DNA of 64,000 nt from Marinobacter szutsaonensis (GCF_039523335.1 NZ_BAAAFC010000001.1:62001-126000); one strand, 5' to 3'; counted from the stretch's first letter, positions 1 to 10,096 are shown. The notes: generated by a model from the letters alone, not told the origin. Program-made: numbers and translations.

Positions 1-402
<402 letters not shown>

Positions 403-435
403 TTCCGCTTGCGGAACTGATCGCTCTATGAACAG

Positions 436-470
436 GAGGCCCGGCAACTGCCGGGCCTCGCTGTTTGTGA
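436..470 (+). terminator. Rho-independent-like terminator after fadA
   Basis: A GC-rich stem GAGGCCCGGC (436-445) pairs with GCCGGGCCTC (450-459) across a four-base loop. The tail, GCTGTTTGT, is only moderately T-rich, so termination may be partial. Confidence 0.55.
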
Positions 471-651
471 GTTGTGAAAAAAGCCCCCAAGAAAATAAAG
501 AATGGGTTGTCTTGCCAATCTTGACCCTGTAAAACAGTGAGCCTATACAGAATGGCGGCTCCTGCGTGTTTTCTAGCCGCCTGATTTTACAGCGAGTTTA
601 CGGTTTGCTGAATAATTGACCGATTTGTCGCCAAGGAAACAGATCTCCGAT

Positions 652-3291
652 ATGGGTAAAAGTCTCGTAATTGTCGAGTCGCCAGCGAAAGCGAAGACCA
701 TCAACAAGTACCTGGGCTCCGACTACATCGTGAAGTCCAGCGTGGGGCACATCCGGGACCTGCCGGTAAGCGGCAGTGGCTCCCAGACCGACCCCAAGGA
801 ACGGGCGCGCCAGGCGGCGCTGACCCGCAAGATGAGTCCTGACGAGAAGGCCGAGCACAAGAAGCGCAAGGCCCGTGAGCAGCTGGTGGCCCGCATGGGG
901 GTCGACCCCGACCACGACTGGCAGGCCCGCTACGAGATCCTTCCGGGCAAGGAGAAGGTGGTCAGTGAACTCAAACGCCTGGCCAAGTCCGCCGACCACA
1001 TCTATCTGGCCACGGATTTGGACCGTGAAGGGGAGGCGATTGCCTGGCACCTGCAGGAAACCATTGGCGGCGAGTCCGATAAATACCGGCGTGTGGTGTT
1101 CAACGAGATCACCAAGCGCGCCATCCAGGAGGCGTTCAAGGATCCCGGCCATCTGGACCGGAACCGGGTGAATGCACAGCAGGCCCGCCGCTTCCTGGAC
1201 CGGGTTGTGGGTTACATGGTGTCGCCGCTGCTATGGGCCAAGATTGCCCGCGGCCTGTCCGCCGGGCGGGTCCAGTCGGTGGCTGTGCGCCTGATCGTCG
1301 AGCGGGAGCGGGAAATCCGCAAGTTCATCCCGGAAGAGTTCTGGCAGTTGCATGCCGATCTGGCACCTGAAGGCGCGAAGGATCCGGTGCGATTCGAAGT
1401 AACCCGGTATGACGACCAACCCTACCGTCCGGTCAATGAAACCCAGAGCAACGAGCACGTTGCGCGCCTGAAAGCAGGCAGCTTCAAGGTCGCCAAGCGG
1501 GAAGACAAGCCAACCCGGTCACGTCCTTCTGCTCCCTTTATTACCTCGACGCTGCAGCAGGCCGCGAGCAACCGCATGGGCTTCAGCGTCAAGAAAACCA
1601 TGATGCTGGCCCAGCGCCTGTACGAAGCGGGTTTCATCACCTACATGCGTACCGACTCCACCAACCTGAGTCAGGACGCGGTTGCCAGTTGCCGGGAATT
1701 TGTCAAGAAGCAGTTCGGGGACAAGTACCTGCCCGAGAAGCCCCGGGTCTATGGCAGCAAGGAGGGCGCCCAGGAAGCCCACGAGGCGATTCGCCCCACC
1801 GAGGTGAGCCGTCGCCCGTCGGATATTACTGGCCTGGAAAAAGACGCAGAGAAGCTCTACGACCTGATCTGGCGCCAGTTCATTGCCTGCCAGATGGCCG
1901 ATGCCGAGTTCCTGAGTACCTCCATCGTGGTGGCGAACGATGGCTATGAGCTCCGCACTCGTGGCCGCATCGTCAAGTTCGACGGCTTCCTCAAGGCCGC
2001 ACCCCAGTCCAGCAAGAAAGACGAGGATGTGGCGCTGCCGGATATCCAGGTCAACGAAACCCTGGACCTGAAAAAGCTCGACCCGAGCCAGCACTTTACC
2101 AAGCCGGCACCGCGTTACACCGAAGCGAGCCTGGTCAAGGAGCTGGAAAAGCAGGGCATTGGCCGGCCGTCCACCTATGCTTCGATCATCTCCACCATCC
2201 AGGATCGCGGTTACGTGCGCCTGCAGAACCGCCGGTTCTACGCGGAAAAAATGGGTGAGATTGTCACCGAACGGTTATCCGAGTCCTTCCCGAACCTCAT
2301 GGACTTTGATTTCACCGCCCGTATGGAAGACGAGCTGGACGAGATCGCCGAGGGCGATGAAGACTGGAAGCAGGTTCTCAATGATTTCTATGCCCGGTTC
2401 CGGCAACAGCTGGAATCCGCGGAAAAAACCGAAGGCGGCATGCGTGCCAACACGCCCACGGAAACCGACATTCCGTGCCCGTCCTGCGGCCGCAACATGC
2501 AGATCCGGGTGGCCAGCACTGGCGTGTTCCTCGGCTGCTCCGGCTACTCGCTGCCGCCCAAGGAACGCTGCAAGACCACCATCAACCTGATTCCGGGTGA
2601 CGAGGTGGTCAGTGCCGATGAGGACGTGGAAGGCGAAGGCGAAACCCGCCTGCTGCGCAAGAAGCGCCGCTGCCCCAAGTGTGGCACCGCCATGGACAGC
2701 TACCTGATCGACGAAAAGCGCAAGCTGCACGTGTGTGGTAACAACCCCGACTGCTCAGGTTATGAGGTCGAGGAGGGCACCTTCCGCATCAAGGGCTACG
2801 ATGGCCCGACCCTGGAGTGCGACAAATGCGGCTCCGAGATGCAGCTCAAGACCGGCCGCTTCGGTAAATACTTCGGCTGCACCAACCCGGACTGCAAGAA
2901 CACCCGGAAACTGCTCAAGAACGGCGAGCCGGCACCCCCCAAGATGGACCCGGTGCCCATGCCCGAGCTCCAATGCCAGAAAGTGGACGACACCTACGTG
3001 CTGCGTGACGGCGCTTCCGGCCTGTTCCTGGCGGCCAGCAAATTCCCCAAAAACCGGGAAACCCGCCCGCCGCTGGTGAAGGAAATCAAACCGCACCGCA
3101 AGGAAATCGATCCCAAGTACGATTACCTCATGGACGCCCCGGAAACCGATCCCGAAGGCAACCCCACGGTGATCCGCTACAGCCGGAAATCGAAAGAGCA
3201 GTACGTCATGTCCGAGAAAGACGGCAAAGCCACCGGCTGGTCCGCGTGGTACGTCAACGGCAAATGGCAGCCGCGGGAGAAGGGGAAGTAA
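652..3291 (+). CDS. topA: TopA, DNA topoisomerase I
   Basis: Type IA topoisomerase of 879 residues that relaxes negative supercoils. I start it at ATG 652, giving [15 protein letters not shown], the usual TopA N-terminus. A TTG at 616 is in frame but has no ribosome site and would add 12 atypical residues. An AAGGA lies at 633-637. The Toprim domain is N-terminal; the catalytic Tyr is Y331 in FITYMRTDS. The C-terminal third carries three four-Cys zinc ribbons (first Cys pairs CPSC, CPKC and CDKC) and a last degenerate repeat. The next gene converges from the far side of a repeat cluster. Confidence 0.96.
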   Translation: MGKSLVIVESPAKAKTINKYLGSDYIVKSSVGHIRDLPVSGSGSQTDPKERARQAALTRKMSPDEKAEHKKRKAREQLVARMGVDPDHDWQARYEILPGKEKVVSELKRLAKSADHIYLATDLDREGEAIAWHLQETIGGESDKYRRVVFNEITKRAIQEAFKDPGHLDRNRVNAQQARRFLDRVVGYMVSPLLWAKIARGLSAGRVQSVAVRLIVEREREIRKFIPEEFWQLHADLAPEGAKDPVRFEVTRYDDQPYRPVNETQSNEHVARLKAGSFKVAKREDKPTRSRPSAPFITSTLQQAASNRMGFSVKKTMMLAQRLYEAGFITYMRTDSTNLSQDAVASCREFVKKQFGDKYLPEKPRVYGSKEGAQEAHEAIRPTEVSRRPSDITGLEKDAEKLYDLIWRQFIACQMADAEFLSTSIVVANDGYELRTRGRIVKFDGFLKAAPQSSKKDEDVALPDIQVNETLDLKKLDPSQHFTKPAPRYTEASLVKELEKQGIGRPSTYASIISTIQDRGYVRLQNRRFYAEKMGEIVTERLSESFPNLMDFDFTARMEDELDEIAEGDEDWKQVLNDFYARFRQQLESAEKTEGGMRANTPTETDIPCPSCGRNMQIRVASTGVFLGCSGYSLPPKERCKTTINLIPGDEVVSADEDVEGEGETRLLRKKRRCPKCGTAMDSYLIDEKRKLHVCGNNPDCSGYEVEEGTFRIKGYDGPTLECDKCGSEMQLKTGRFGKYFGCTNPDCKNTRKLLKNGEPAPPKMDPVPMPELQCQKVDDTYVLRDGASGLFLAASKFPKNRETRPPLVKEIKPHRKEIDPKYDYLMDAPETDPEGNPTVIRYSRKSKEQYVMSEKDGKATGWSAWYVNGKWQPREKGK

Positions 3292-3295
3292 AGTC

Positions 3296-3514
3296 CCATA
3301 CTCAGGGGTCTGATGAACTTGTTCATCTGACCCCAACTTAAGGTCAACTAGTTCATCTGACCCCAAGTTCAATCTTCCAGCCTTCGATCCAAGACGGGGT
3401 CAGAAGAAAGCTTTCTTCAGACCCCTACTTTCTCAGGGGTCAGATGAAGTCTTTCATCAGACCCCAGTGCCAGGCCATACTCAGGGGTCTGATGAACTTG
3501 TTCATCTGACCCCA
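3296..3514. repeat. Cluster of 30-bp GGGGTC...GACCCC palindromes
   Basis: Between the 3' ends of topA and the converging dehydrogenase lie four 30-bp inverted repeats at 3305-3334, 3396-3425, 3436-3465 and 3484-3513, plus one damaged unit at 3340-3364 that keeps mainly its right arm. Each arm is close to GGGGTCNGANGAA and each unit has one mismatch between arms. The first and last units are identical and lie in a 40-bp direct repeat (3296-3335 and 3475-3514). The form resembles REP or RAYT-mobilised palindromes. No transposase is nearby. Confidence 0.85.
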
Positions 3515-3535
3515 TCTTCAATCAATACCCCGCAC

Positions 3536-4411
3536 TCACCGAAACTTCCTCAACCTCTGAATCAACGAGGAAGTATCCCACCGACTCCCCCCCATCGCCT
3601 GAACGTCCGCATAAAACTGATCCACCAGCGCCGTCACTGGCAGCGTCGCGTTGATCTTGTTCGCTTCCTCCAGGCAAATCCCCAGATCCTTGCGCATCCA
3701 GTCCACCGCAAAGCCGTGGTTGAATTCGCCCTCGATCATCGTCCCGGAGCGATTCTCCATCTGCCAGGACTGTGCCGCGCCCTTGGAGATCACATCCACC
3801 ACCTTTGCCACATCCAGGTTCGCCTGCTCGGCAAAATGCAGCGCTTCTGACAGCCCCTGAACCAGACCGGCGATGGCAATCTGGTTAACCATCTTGGTCT
3901 TCTGCCCGCTACCGGCGGGCCCCATCAGGTTCACCGCACGGCCGTAGTGATCCATCACCGGCTTCGCCTTAGCAAAGGCCTCCTCCGGCCCGCCACACAT
4001 AACGGTCAGTTTGCCGTTCTCCGCCCCCTGCTGGCCGCCTGAAACCGGCGCATCGATAAAGGCCTGATTCCGCTCCGCCGCGGCCGCCGCCAGACGCTCG
4101 GCAATGCCCGCCGATGCGGTGGTGTGATCAATCAGAATCGCGCCCTCGGGCGCATTGACGATGATGCCGTCTTCGCCTTCAAACACCTCAATCAGATCCT
4201 TGTCCGCACCCACGCAGGTCATCACAAAGTCTGCGCCTTCAACGGCCTCCGCAATCGTCTTGCAGGCGGTTCCCTGGTATTCGCTGGCCCATTGCTCGGC
4301 CTTGGCGGCCGTGCGGTTCCAGACCCGGACATCAAGGCCGGCTTTGGCCAGGTGCCCGGCCATCGGGTAGCCCATTACACCAAGTCCGATGAAGGTTGCA
4401 GTGGTTGTCAT
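3536..4411 (-). CDS. NAD(P)-dependent beta-hydroxyacid dehydrogenase
   Basis: Member of the 3-hydroxyisobutyrate dehydrogenase / tartronate semialdehyde reductase family, 291 residues, a normal length. The N-terminal Rossmann motif is FIGLGVMGYPMAGHL (residues 8-22). The substrate loop is DAPVSGGQQGA (120-130), and the catalytic Lys is K173 in GSGQKTKMVNQ. The enzyme should oxidise or reduce a small beta-hydroxyacid with NAD(P); the substrate cannot be read from the sequence. It stands alone and is not beside valine catabolism or glyoxylate genes, so I give no gene symbol. Confidence 0.85.
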   Translation of the reverse strand: MTTTATFIGLGVMGYPMAGHLAKAGLDVRVWNRTAAKAEQWASEYQGTACKTIAEAVEGADFVMTCVGADKDLIEVFEGEDGIIVNAPEGAILIDHTTASAGIAERLAAAAAERNQAFIDAPVSGGQQGAENGKLTVMCGGPEEAFAKAKPVMDHYGRAVNLMGPAGSGQKTKMVNQIAIAGLVQGLSEALHFAEQANLDVAKVVDVISKGAAQSWQMENRSGTMIEGEFNHGFAVDWMRKDLGICLEEANKINATLPVTALVDQFYADVQAMGGSRWDTSSLIQRLRKFR

Positions 4412-4611
4412 AGTTGTCTCCGGCTTCTCTAACTTGTTGATTATATGAAATTGTCGAGAGGAACATTTTATTGCGAGTCGACAGGGAGCATAGCGCAGAT
4501 CCCGCTTCGTTGGGACCCGTTCATGGATCTGTCCTAAGGCTATCGAGAATTGTCGAGGGGTAGGCGAGTGCCAGGCAGCGAACGGTCTTACCGCTACCTG
4601 GCGGTTGGTTG

Positions 4612-4854
4612 TCAGGACATCGCGTCAAGTTTATCCATTGCTTCCTTGAGCACTTTCACTGATTCTGAATGCTTGCCCTGGTTGTGCAACGATTCCCCCT
4701 GATCCCGGAGAGCTCTGATGCTGGCTTCGGTCTCACTATCGAGCTGGGCTGACTGAAGCTGCTGGTCGATCTGGCTCACCAGAGAGGGGCATTGGCCGGC
4801 GAGTGCCGAACCGGCGAAAAACACAGTTAACAAAAGTGCAGCTAAGTAACGCAT
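4612..4854 (-). CDS. Small secreted protein, unknown function
   Basis: 80 residues with a clear signal peptide (MRYLAALLLTVFFAGSALA, cleavage after ALA at residue 19). The mature part is about 60 residues, mostly predicted helix, rich in Gln, Ser, Glu and Lys, with a single Cys (C22). A strong ribosome site, AAAAGGAGG, sits just upstream of the ATG. The mature part looks like a small periplasmic helical hairpin (QLDSETEASIRALRDQG ... KHSESVKVLKEAMDKL). I do not recognise a family. An imperfect hairpin (4569-4603) follows the stop. Confidence 0.75.
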   Translation of the reverse strand: MRYLAALLLTVFFAGSALAGQCPSLVSQIDQQLQSAQLDSETEASIRALRDQGESLHNQGKHSESVKVLKEAMDKLDAMS

Positions 4855-5189
4855 GGTATTGCCTCCTTTTGTGCACGCCCCGAGAAAGTATAGTTCATCC
4901 GGCCATAGTTTGATCGGTCGTTTTTTGATCGGTTCCCTCGCATTTTCGCGAGAAAGTGCACCATATTATTGAATCTGATCACACTCCGGCTAACACGTCC
5001 GTGAAATTGACAGTTCGTCGTGGAATGCATTTGATGCCGTTTCTATACTGCTTTTCTACTGCGTGGATGCACCGCAATGATACCTCCCGCCTGTATGGAC
5101 TCGTTCATTGTCCTGTGCTTTCGCCCGGTTGGATAACCGGGCCCCGGATGTGGCCCGTCACCCTGTAGTCATTAATTTGAGGGATTAGC
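4855..5189. other. Divergent intergenic region, no gene seen
   Basis: 335 bases between the divergent small secreted protein and the M48-pilin fusion. On the minus strand a TATACT (4887-4892) could be the -10 of the small gene, without a good -35. A 9-bp direct repeat TTGATCGGT occurs at 4910-4918 and 4925-4933. On the plus strand TTGACA (5007-5012) and TATACT (5044-5049) are too far apart to form one promoter. I see no small gene or RNA here. Confidence 0.5.
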
Positions 5190-6401
5190 ATGGAATTGGT
5201 TTACAAGAACGAGAAACCGTTGCTCAGGATAGCGGTCGTGTTTTCAGCGATTATCTGGCTGGCGTTGTTTGTCGGGACTTTCGGAATTGTATTGTTGTAC
5301 CTGCTTCTGGGGTATGTGTTCTTTCTGTTTGCGCATTCCGCATTTATCTCCCATCTGAAAGGTTCGGGGGTGCGGATCAGCCAGGAGCAATATCCGGATC
5401 TGTATGAGCGGCTGGTCCGGTGTTGCCAGAAGGTTGGCGTCAAGGAAGTGCCTGAGGCTTACCTGCTGCGTACGGATTTCTTTAACGCACTGGCCACCAA
5501 ATTCCTTGGGCGTCACTTTGTCGTGCTGTTTACGGATGTTATTGATGCCCTGGAAGATCAGCCCGGTGCAATCGACTTCTACATTGGTCATGAACTTGGC
5601 CACATCCACCGCAAGCACCTTTCCTGGCGTGCATTTGTGATGCCAGGCTCCTTGTTGCCAATAGTTGGCCCGGCTTTACGGCGCGCGGAGGAATACACTT
5701 GCGATCGTTACGGCGTTGCCTGTTGCCAGTCCGAGGAGGATATAAAGGCCGCCATTGCTGCGATTGCCGCCGGGGATACCCGCTGGAAGACCATCAATGT
5801 GGATGCGTACGTCAGTCAGGTGCAGGCCACCAATGGTTTCTGGATGTCGTTCAATGAGCTGACCGGTGATTATCCGTGGCTGACCAAGCGCATGGCGACT
5901 GCGGTGGCACTGGCGCAGGGCAGGGAAGTGACGCACCCGCGCCGAAGCCTCTGGGCCTGGACGCTATCGATGTTTGTGCCCCGGGTCGGTGGTGGAGCTG
6001 GTGGGGCAGCGTCGCTCCTGGTAACGGTGGCGATTATCGGTGTTCTGGCTGCGGTGGCCATACCTGCTTATCAGCAGTATGAGGAAAAAGCCCGCTACGC
6101 CGCGGCCTACTCGGCGGCTCAGGGTGTTCAGGAAAGTGTGACGTCCTACGCTTACGATAATCAGGCCTGGCCAGTGACGATGCAGGAGTTGGGATACCCC
6201 GAACTGGTCCTGACAAATGACGAGCAGAACTACTCTATCGACGTTTATGACGAAGGTCTGATCGGCGTCGAAATGGGCATCGATGATTCCGGCGAGTCGG
6301 AATACATTGTGCTTGAGCCCTCTGTGGATAGCGGCGAGATCAGCTGGGTCTGCTATGGCCAGAACGTGAACGAGCAGTATTTGCCCGCTGCTTGTCAGTA
6401 G
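5190..6401 (+). CDS. M48-family metalloprotease fused to a pilin-like domain
   Basis: 403 residues in three parts. Residues 13-52 form one or two membrane helices. Residues 65-245 hold an M48/Ste24-type zinc protease: HELGH at 134-138, and E168/D172 in EEYTCDRYG as the third-ligand motif. Residues 274-403 look like a type IV pilin: the helix VAIIGVLAAVAIPAYQQY (280-297) is nearly the PilA/PilE N-terminal helix, and the end (SWVCYGQNVNEQYLPAACQ) keeps the pilin C-terminal disulfide pair, C388 and C402. The Gly-Phe-x5-Glu prepilin cleavage site is absent, because Ser replaces Glu5. I infer that the pilin-like helix stays as an internal membrane anchor. A good terminator follows. Confidence 0.8.
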   Translation: MELVYKNEKPLLRIAVVFSAIIWLALFVGTFGIVLLYLLLGYVFFLFAHSAFISHLKGSGVRISQEQYPDLYERLVRCCQKVGVKEVPEAYLLRTDFFNALATKFLGRHFVVLFTDVIDALEDQPGAIDFYIGHELGHIHRKHLSWRAFVMPGSLLPIVGPALRRAEEYTCDRYGVACCQSEEDIKAAIAAIAAGDTRWKTINVDAYVSQVQATNGFWMSFNELTGDYPWLTKRMATAVALAQGREVTHPRRSLWAWTLSMFVPRVGGGAGGAASLLVTVAIIGVLAAVAIPAYQQYEEKARYAAAYSAAQGVQESVTSYAYDNQAWPVTMQELGYPELVLTNDEQNYSIDVYDEGLIGVEMGIDDSGESEYIVLEPSVDSGEISWVCYGQNVNEQYLPAACQ

Positions 6402-6416
6402 TCCCACGCTGTAAAC

Positions 6417-6446
6417 AAAGGGGGCTTTCGGGCCCCTTTCTTTTTA
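6417..6446 (+). terminator. Rho-independent terminator after the protease-pilin gene
   Basis: The stem AAAGGGG (6417-6423) pairs with CCCCTTT (6433-6439) and is followed by C and a run of five T. Confidence 0.8.
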
Positions 6447-6475
6447 TTTCATTGTGTTAGCTGTGCTTCATAGAA

Positions 6476-6506
6476 TTGACCTGAGCTTCCCCTCGTGTAC
6501 TAGACT
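6476..6506 (+). promoter_or_regulatory. Possible sigma-70 promoter for the erythromycin-esterase-like gene
   Basis: TTGACC at 6476-6481 is followed by TAGACT at 6501-6506 (19-bp spacer) or ACTAGA at 6499-6504 (17-bp spacer). A GAGGGGAGG ribosome site lies before ATG 6541. Confidence 0.4.
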
Positions 6507-6540
6507 GTAATCAGGGCACCGACAGAGGGGAGGGCTTGCC

Positions 6541-7887
6541 ATGGCCATTGGTTATGATCCATTCGGTTTTGGAGGTTCTGCGGGTACGGGCGGACCAGAT
6601 CTTTCAAAGGCAATGGCCGGTCTTGCCGAGCCCTTCAGTTCCGTGAATGCCCTGCCTCTGGATAATCTGCTTTCTCGCATCGGTGATGCGCGAGTGGTGC
6701 TTCTGGGAGAGGCGTCCCACGGTACCGCAGAATTCTACCTCGCCCGCCAACGTATCACCCGAGCCCTGATCGAGAAGAAAGGCTTTTCCTTTGTCGCTAT
6801 TGAAGGGGACTGGCCCGACGCGGCTCGGGTGGATCACTACGTCCGCCACGCCGAATACCCGCCCTCGGAATGGACTGCGTTTTCCCGTTTTCCTACCTGG
6901 ATGTGGCGCAACGAGGAAGTGCGGCGTTTTGTCGACTGGCTGCATGGTTACAACAGTGCGCGCCCGGCCCCTGAGCGGGTGGCGTTTCATGGTCTTGATC
7001 TTTACAGCCTGTACAGCTCCATCCGCGCGGTGCTGGAGTACCTGGAAGAAGTGGATCCGGATCTCGCGGTCCATGCCCGGCAGCGCTATGAATGCCTGGC
7101 GCCGTTCGAGGGTGAGCCGGCAACCTACGCCAAGGCAGCCCTCAATCCGGATTATCAGACCTGCGAAAAGCCCGTTCTGGACATGCTCAACGAAATGCTC
7201 AGTCGGCATCGGCGCTATGCGGAGCATGATTCCGACCGGTTTCTGGATGCGATCCAGAACGCTCGGCTGGTGGCGGATGCCGAGGAGTATTACCGCACCA
7301 TGTATTACGGCTCACACAGCGCGTGGAATCTGCGGGATACCCACATGTTCGAGACTCTGGAGTCGCTGCTGAAACACTACGGAGATGGCAGCAAGGCAGT
7401 GGTCTGGGCCCATAACAGTCATGTGGGTGATTCCGATGCGACGGACATGAGCCGGCGGGGCGAGTTCAATATTGGCCGGCTTTGCCGGGCGCGGTTCGGC
7501 AAGGAGCTCTATACCATCGGGTTTGGCACCGATCGCGGTACGGTGGCGGCGGCATCAAACTGGGACGCACCGATGGAAATCAAGCGGGTGCGGCCGTCGC
7601 TGGAGGGTAGTTTCGAGCGGGTATGCCACCAGACCGGAATCCCCGGTTTTCTGCTGCCGTTTCAGAAGGCGCAGGGGAGGCTGCTTGAGGCGCTGTCGGA
7701 GCGGTTTCTGGAGCGGGCCATCGGCGTGATCTATCGGCCGGAAACGGAGCGCCAGAGCCATTATTTCCGGGCCTGCCTGCCGGAGCAGTTCGACGAGTAT
7801 GTCTGGCTCGATGAGACCCGGGCGATCACTCCGTTCGCGACCGGTGTGTTGCCGGGAGTTCCGGATACCTACCCGTTCGGGTTGTAG
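6541..7887 (+). CDS. Erythromycin esterase family protein
   Basis: 448 residues, full length for this family. Conserved pieces are LLGEASHGTAEFY (E57, H60, E64), AIEGDWPD (E88, D90) and VVWAHNSHVGD. These are the Glu/His active-site elements of the EreA/EreB superfamily. Most chromosomal members are not macrolide resistance genes and have no known substrate, so the name is structural only. The protein has no signal peptide and should be cytosolic. It has its own promoter and ribosome site. It converges with gltA, and a shared hairpin lies between them. Confidence 0.82.
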   Translation: MAIGYDPFGFGGSAGTGGPDLSKAMAGLAEPFSSVNALPLDNLLSRIGDARVVLLGEASHGTAEFYLARQRITRALIEKKGFSFVAIEGDWPDAARVDHYVRHAEYPPSEWTAFSRFPTWMWRNEEVRRFVDWLHGYNSARPAPERVAFHGLDLYSLYSSIRAVLEYLEEVDPDLAVHARQRYECLAPFEGEPATYAKAALNPDYQTCEKPVLDMLNEMLSRHRRYAEHDSDRFLDAIQNARLVADAEEYYRTMYYGSHSAWNLRDTHMFETLESLLKHYGDGSKAVVWAHNSHVGDSDATDMSRRGEFNIGRLCRARFGKELYTIGFGTDRGTVAAASNWDAPMEIKRVRPSLEGSFERVCHQTGIPGFLLPFQKAQGRLLEALSERFLERAIGVIYRPETERQSHYFRACLPEQFDEYVWLDETRAITPFATGVLPGVPDTYPFGL

Positions 7888-7904
7888 GCGGTGAGCGTGA
7901 AGAT

Positions 7905-7936
7905 AAAAAAAGAGGCCGCTGAAATCAGCGGCCTCT
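7905..7936 (-). terminator. Rho-independent terminator of gltA
   Basis: A perfect 11-bp stem, GAGGCCGCTGA (7912-7922) with TCAGCGGCCTC (7925-7935). On the minus strand it is followed by seven T, so it mainly serves gltA. Confidence 0.85.
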
Positions 7937-7966
7937 CCCGTTCCGGTTCGCAAGTCTCTGAAAGAC

Positions 7967-9241
7967 TTACTTCTTCGGATAGTCGCGCTTTTCGGAGCCG
8001 GTGTACAGCTGGCGCGGGCGGCCGATGCGGTAGTTGCCACTGACCATTTCGTTCCAGTGGGAGAACCAGCCGATGGTGCGGGCCATCGCGAAGATCACGG
8101 TAAACATGGAGGTCGGAATACCGATTGCCTTCAGGATGATGCCGGAGTAGAAGTCGACGTTCGGGTACAGCTTGCGCTCCACGAAGTATTCGTCTTCCAG
8201 GGCGATCTTTTCCAGACGCTGAGCAATCTTCAGCAGAGGATCGTTTTCCAGGCCAAGCTCGGTCAGAACTTCGTGGGCAGTCTGTGCCATCACCTTGGCG
8301 CGCGGGTCGAAGTTCTTGTAGACGCGGTGACCGAAGCCCATCAGGCGGAACGGGTCGTCCTTGTCCTTGGCCTTCTCGATGAATTTCTCGATGTTGGCTT
8401 CGTCGCCGATCTCGGCCAGCATGTCCAGTACCGCCTCGTTGGCGCCACCGTGAGCCGGACCCCACAGGGCGGCAATGCCGGAAGCGATACAGGCATACGG
8501 GTTGGCGCCGGTGGAGCCGGCCAGGCGTACGGTAGAAGTGGACGCGTTTTGCTCGTGGTCCGCGTGCAGGATGAAGATCTTGTCCATGGCCTTGGCCAGA
8601 ACCGGGTTCGGCTTGTATTCCTCACAGGGAACGCCAAACATCATCTGCAGGAAGTTCTCGGAGTAAGACAGGTCGTTCCGCGGGTACATGAACGGCTGGC
8701 CCAGGCTGTACTTGTAACACCAGGCGGCGATGGTCGGCATCTTGGCGATCAGGCGGTGCGCGGTGATCTGGCGCTGGGTCTCGTCGGTTACGTCCATCTG
8801 GTCATGGTAGAACGCAGACAGTGCGCCCACTACGCCACACATGATGGCCATCGGATGCGCGTCACGGCGGAAGCCGTTGAAGAAGTTGCGCATCTGGTCG
8901 TGCAGCATGGTGTGGTTCTTGATAGTGTCGTGGAAGCGTTTGTTCTCTTCCTCGGAGGGCAGTTCGCCGTTCAGCAGCAGATAGCAGACTTCCAGGTAGT
9001 CGGAATGCTCGGCAAGCTGGTCAATAGGGTAGCCGCGGTGCAGGAGCACGCCGTTGGCTCCGTCAATGTAGGTGATGGCTGATTCGCAGGCCGCTGTGGA
9101 AACAAATCCCGGGTCGTAGGTGAAAACGCCTTCCTGGACCAGGCCTCGTACGTCGATAACGTCAGGGCCGACGGTGCCGGAATAAATCGGTAGCTCAATG
9201 GACTTGTCCCCCACCGAGAGCGTGGCTTTCCTGTCGGTCAT
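7967..9241 (-). CDS. gltA: GltA, citrate synthase
   Basis: Type II citrate synthase of 424 residues: oxaloacetate plus acetyl-CoA gives citrate, the entry step of the TCA cycle. The three catalytic residues are visible: H264 in GPAHGGAN, H305 in GFGHRVYK and D363 in VDFYSG. The start ATG has an AGGAG site upstream. It is divergent from sdhCDAB across a 477-bp control region with its own sigma-70 promoter. This is the usual gammaproteobacterial arrangement. Confidence 0.97.
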   Translation of the reverse strand: MTDRKATLSVGDKSIELPIYSGTVGPDVIDVRGLVQEGVFTYDPGFVSTAACESAITYIDGANGVLLHRGYPIDQLAEHSDYLEVCYLLLNGELPSEEENKRFHDTIKNHTMLHDQMRNFFNGFRRDAHPMAIMCGVVGALSAFYHDQMDVTDETQRQITAHRLIAKMPTIAAWCYKYSLGQPFMYPRNDLSYSENFLQMMFGVPCEEYKPNPVLAKAMDKIFILHADHEQNASTSTVRLAGSTGANPYACIASGIAALWGPAHGGANEAVLDMLAEIGDEANIEKFIEKAKDKDDPFRLMGFGHRVYKNFDPRAKVMAQTAHEVLTELGLENDPLLKIAQRLEKIALEDEYFVERKLYPNVDFYSGIILKAIGIPTSMFTVIFAMARTIGWFSHWNEMVSGNYRIGRPRQLYTGSEKRDYPKK

Positions 9242-9328
9242 GGTGCTCTCCTATTTATCAGCTTTGGAAGCTTTATCTGCATGTGTAGATGCGCTAGAAG
9301 GCGCGTATTATCGCAAAACTGGCGGCAA

Positions 9329-9356
9329 AATATAGGGCGTCAGCTTTTTTTGTCAA
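9329..9356 (-). promoter_or_regulatory. Sigma-70 promoter of gltA
   Basis: Read on the minus strand: TTGACA (9356-9351), a 16-bp spacer, then TATATT (9334-9329). Both boxes are close to consensus. The predicted start lies about 80 bases before the gltA ATG. Confidence 0.7.
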
Positions 9357-9506
9357 TGGAGGGTGCCGTAAAAAGGTCGAATTCCCCATTGATGTAAATC
9401 AGGGAAATCCCGAACAGAGCCTGATGCAATGCAGAATCGGATTTGTCAATAATCCTTATAGATGGCTTAAGCCCCGTAAATACAGGCTGGGGAGGAAGCT
9501 ACGCGT

Positions 9507-9535
9507 TTGTAATTGTAAGGGTCACTCCTTATAAT
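9507..9535 (+). promoter_or_regulatory. Sigma-70 promoter of sdhCDAB
   Basis: TTGTAA (9507-9512), a 17-bp spacer, and a perfect TATAAT (9530-9535), pointing at sdhC. Confidence 0.7.
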
Positions 9536-9718
9536 CCGTAGCCCGGAATCGGGGATGCACTTTCACGCAAGCTGCAGCATAGCAAGCTATCTGGATCGCA
9601 TCCGCCCTCCTGAACCAATCGGTTATCGATAGCGTATCGATCGGCCGAACCTTACATACCAACCATCCGTACGTCGGCTCGCCGGCTTCGCGGAACCAAG
9701 AGAGAGTGTGAGAGCGCT

Positions 9719-10096
9719 GTGAATAGCAAACGACCAGTAAATCTCGATCTCGGCAAGTTTCATTTTCCACTGCCAGCCATTACGTCCATATTGCACCGTA
9801 TCAGCGGCATCATCATGTTTGTTGGTGTTGCGTTCCTGCTTTATGGGCTTCAGCTTTCCCTGTCCGGGGAAGAGGGGTTCAGTCGGGTAAGTGAACTGCT
9901 GGACAGCTTCCTTGCCAAGCTGATTACCTGGGGCATTTTGTCTGCTCTGCTTTACCACCTGGTTGCAGGTATCAAGCACCTGTTCATGGATATGGGCATC
10001 GGTGAAGATCTTGAGAGCGGTCGCCTCGCTGCGAAAGCTACGATCGTGGTTTCCGTCATTCTCATCGTTCTGGCAGGAGTCTGGGTATGGGCATGA
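9719..10096 (+). CDS. sdhC: SdhC, succinate dehydrogenase cytochrome b556 subunit
   Basis: 125-residue membrane subunit of complex II. The start is GTG at 9719, giving MNSKRPVNLDLGKFHFPLPA, a typical SdhC N-terminus. SILHRISG (H26, R27, S29) is the quinone/heme signature, and YHLVAGIKH supplies heme-side histidines (H80, H87). Three membrane helices are evident. It anchors SdhAB and binds heme b and ubiquinone with SdhD. The end overlaps sdhD by 10 bases. Confidence 0.95.
   Translation: MNSKRPVNLDLGKFHFPLPAITSILHRISGIIMFVGVAFLLYGLQLSLSGEEGFSRVSELLDSFLAKLITWGILSALLYHLVAGIKHLFMDMGIGEDLESGRLAAKATIVVSVILIVLAGVWVWA

Larger units (their letters stand above)
9242..9718. other. gltA-sdhC divergent control region
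   Basis: 477 bases without a convincing gene. It holds one promoter towards gltA and one towards sdhC. About 180 bases separate the sdh -10 element from the sdhC start, which is a long leader. The leader contains an imperfect inverted repeat around 9620-9650 (TTATCGATA then GTATCGAT). Known TCA-cycle control regions of this layout bind ArcA, Crp or small RNAs; I cannot assign an operator. Confidence 0.6.

Noticed and set aside
3296..3514. CRISPR array
   Set aside because: The units are palindromes with unequal gaps (10 to 60 bases), not identical direct repeats with equal spacers, and no cas gene is present.
6541..7887. Macrolide resistance gene
   Set aside because: The fold matches erythromycin esterases, but chromosomal members usually have other, unknown substrates and nothing here suggests mobile resistance.
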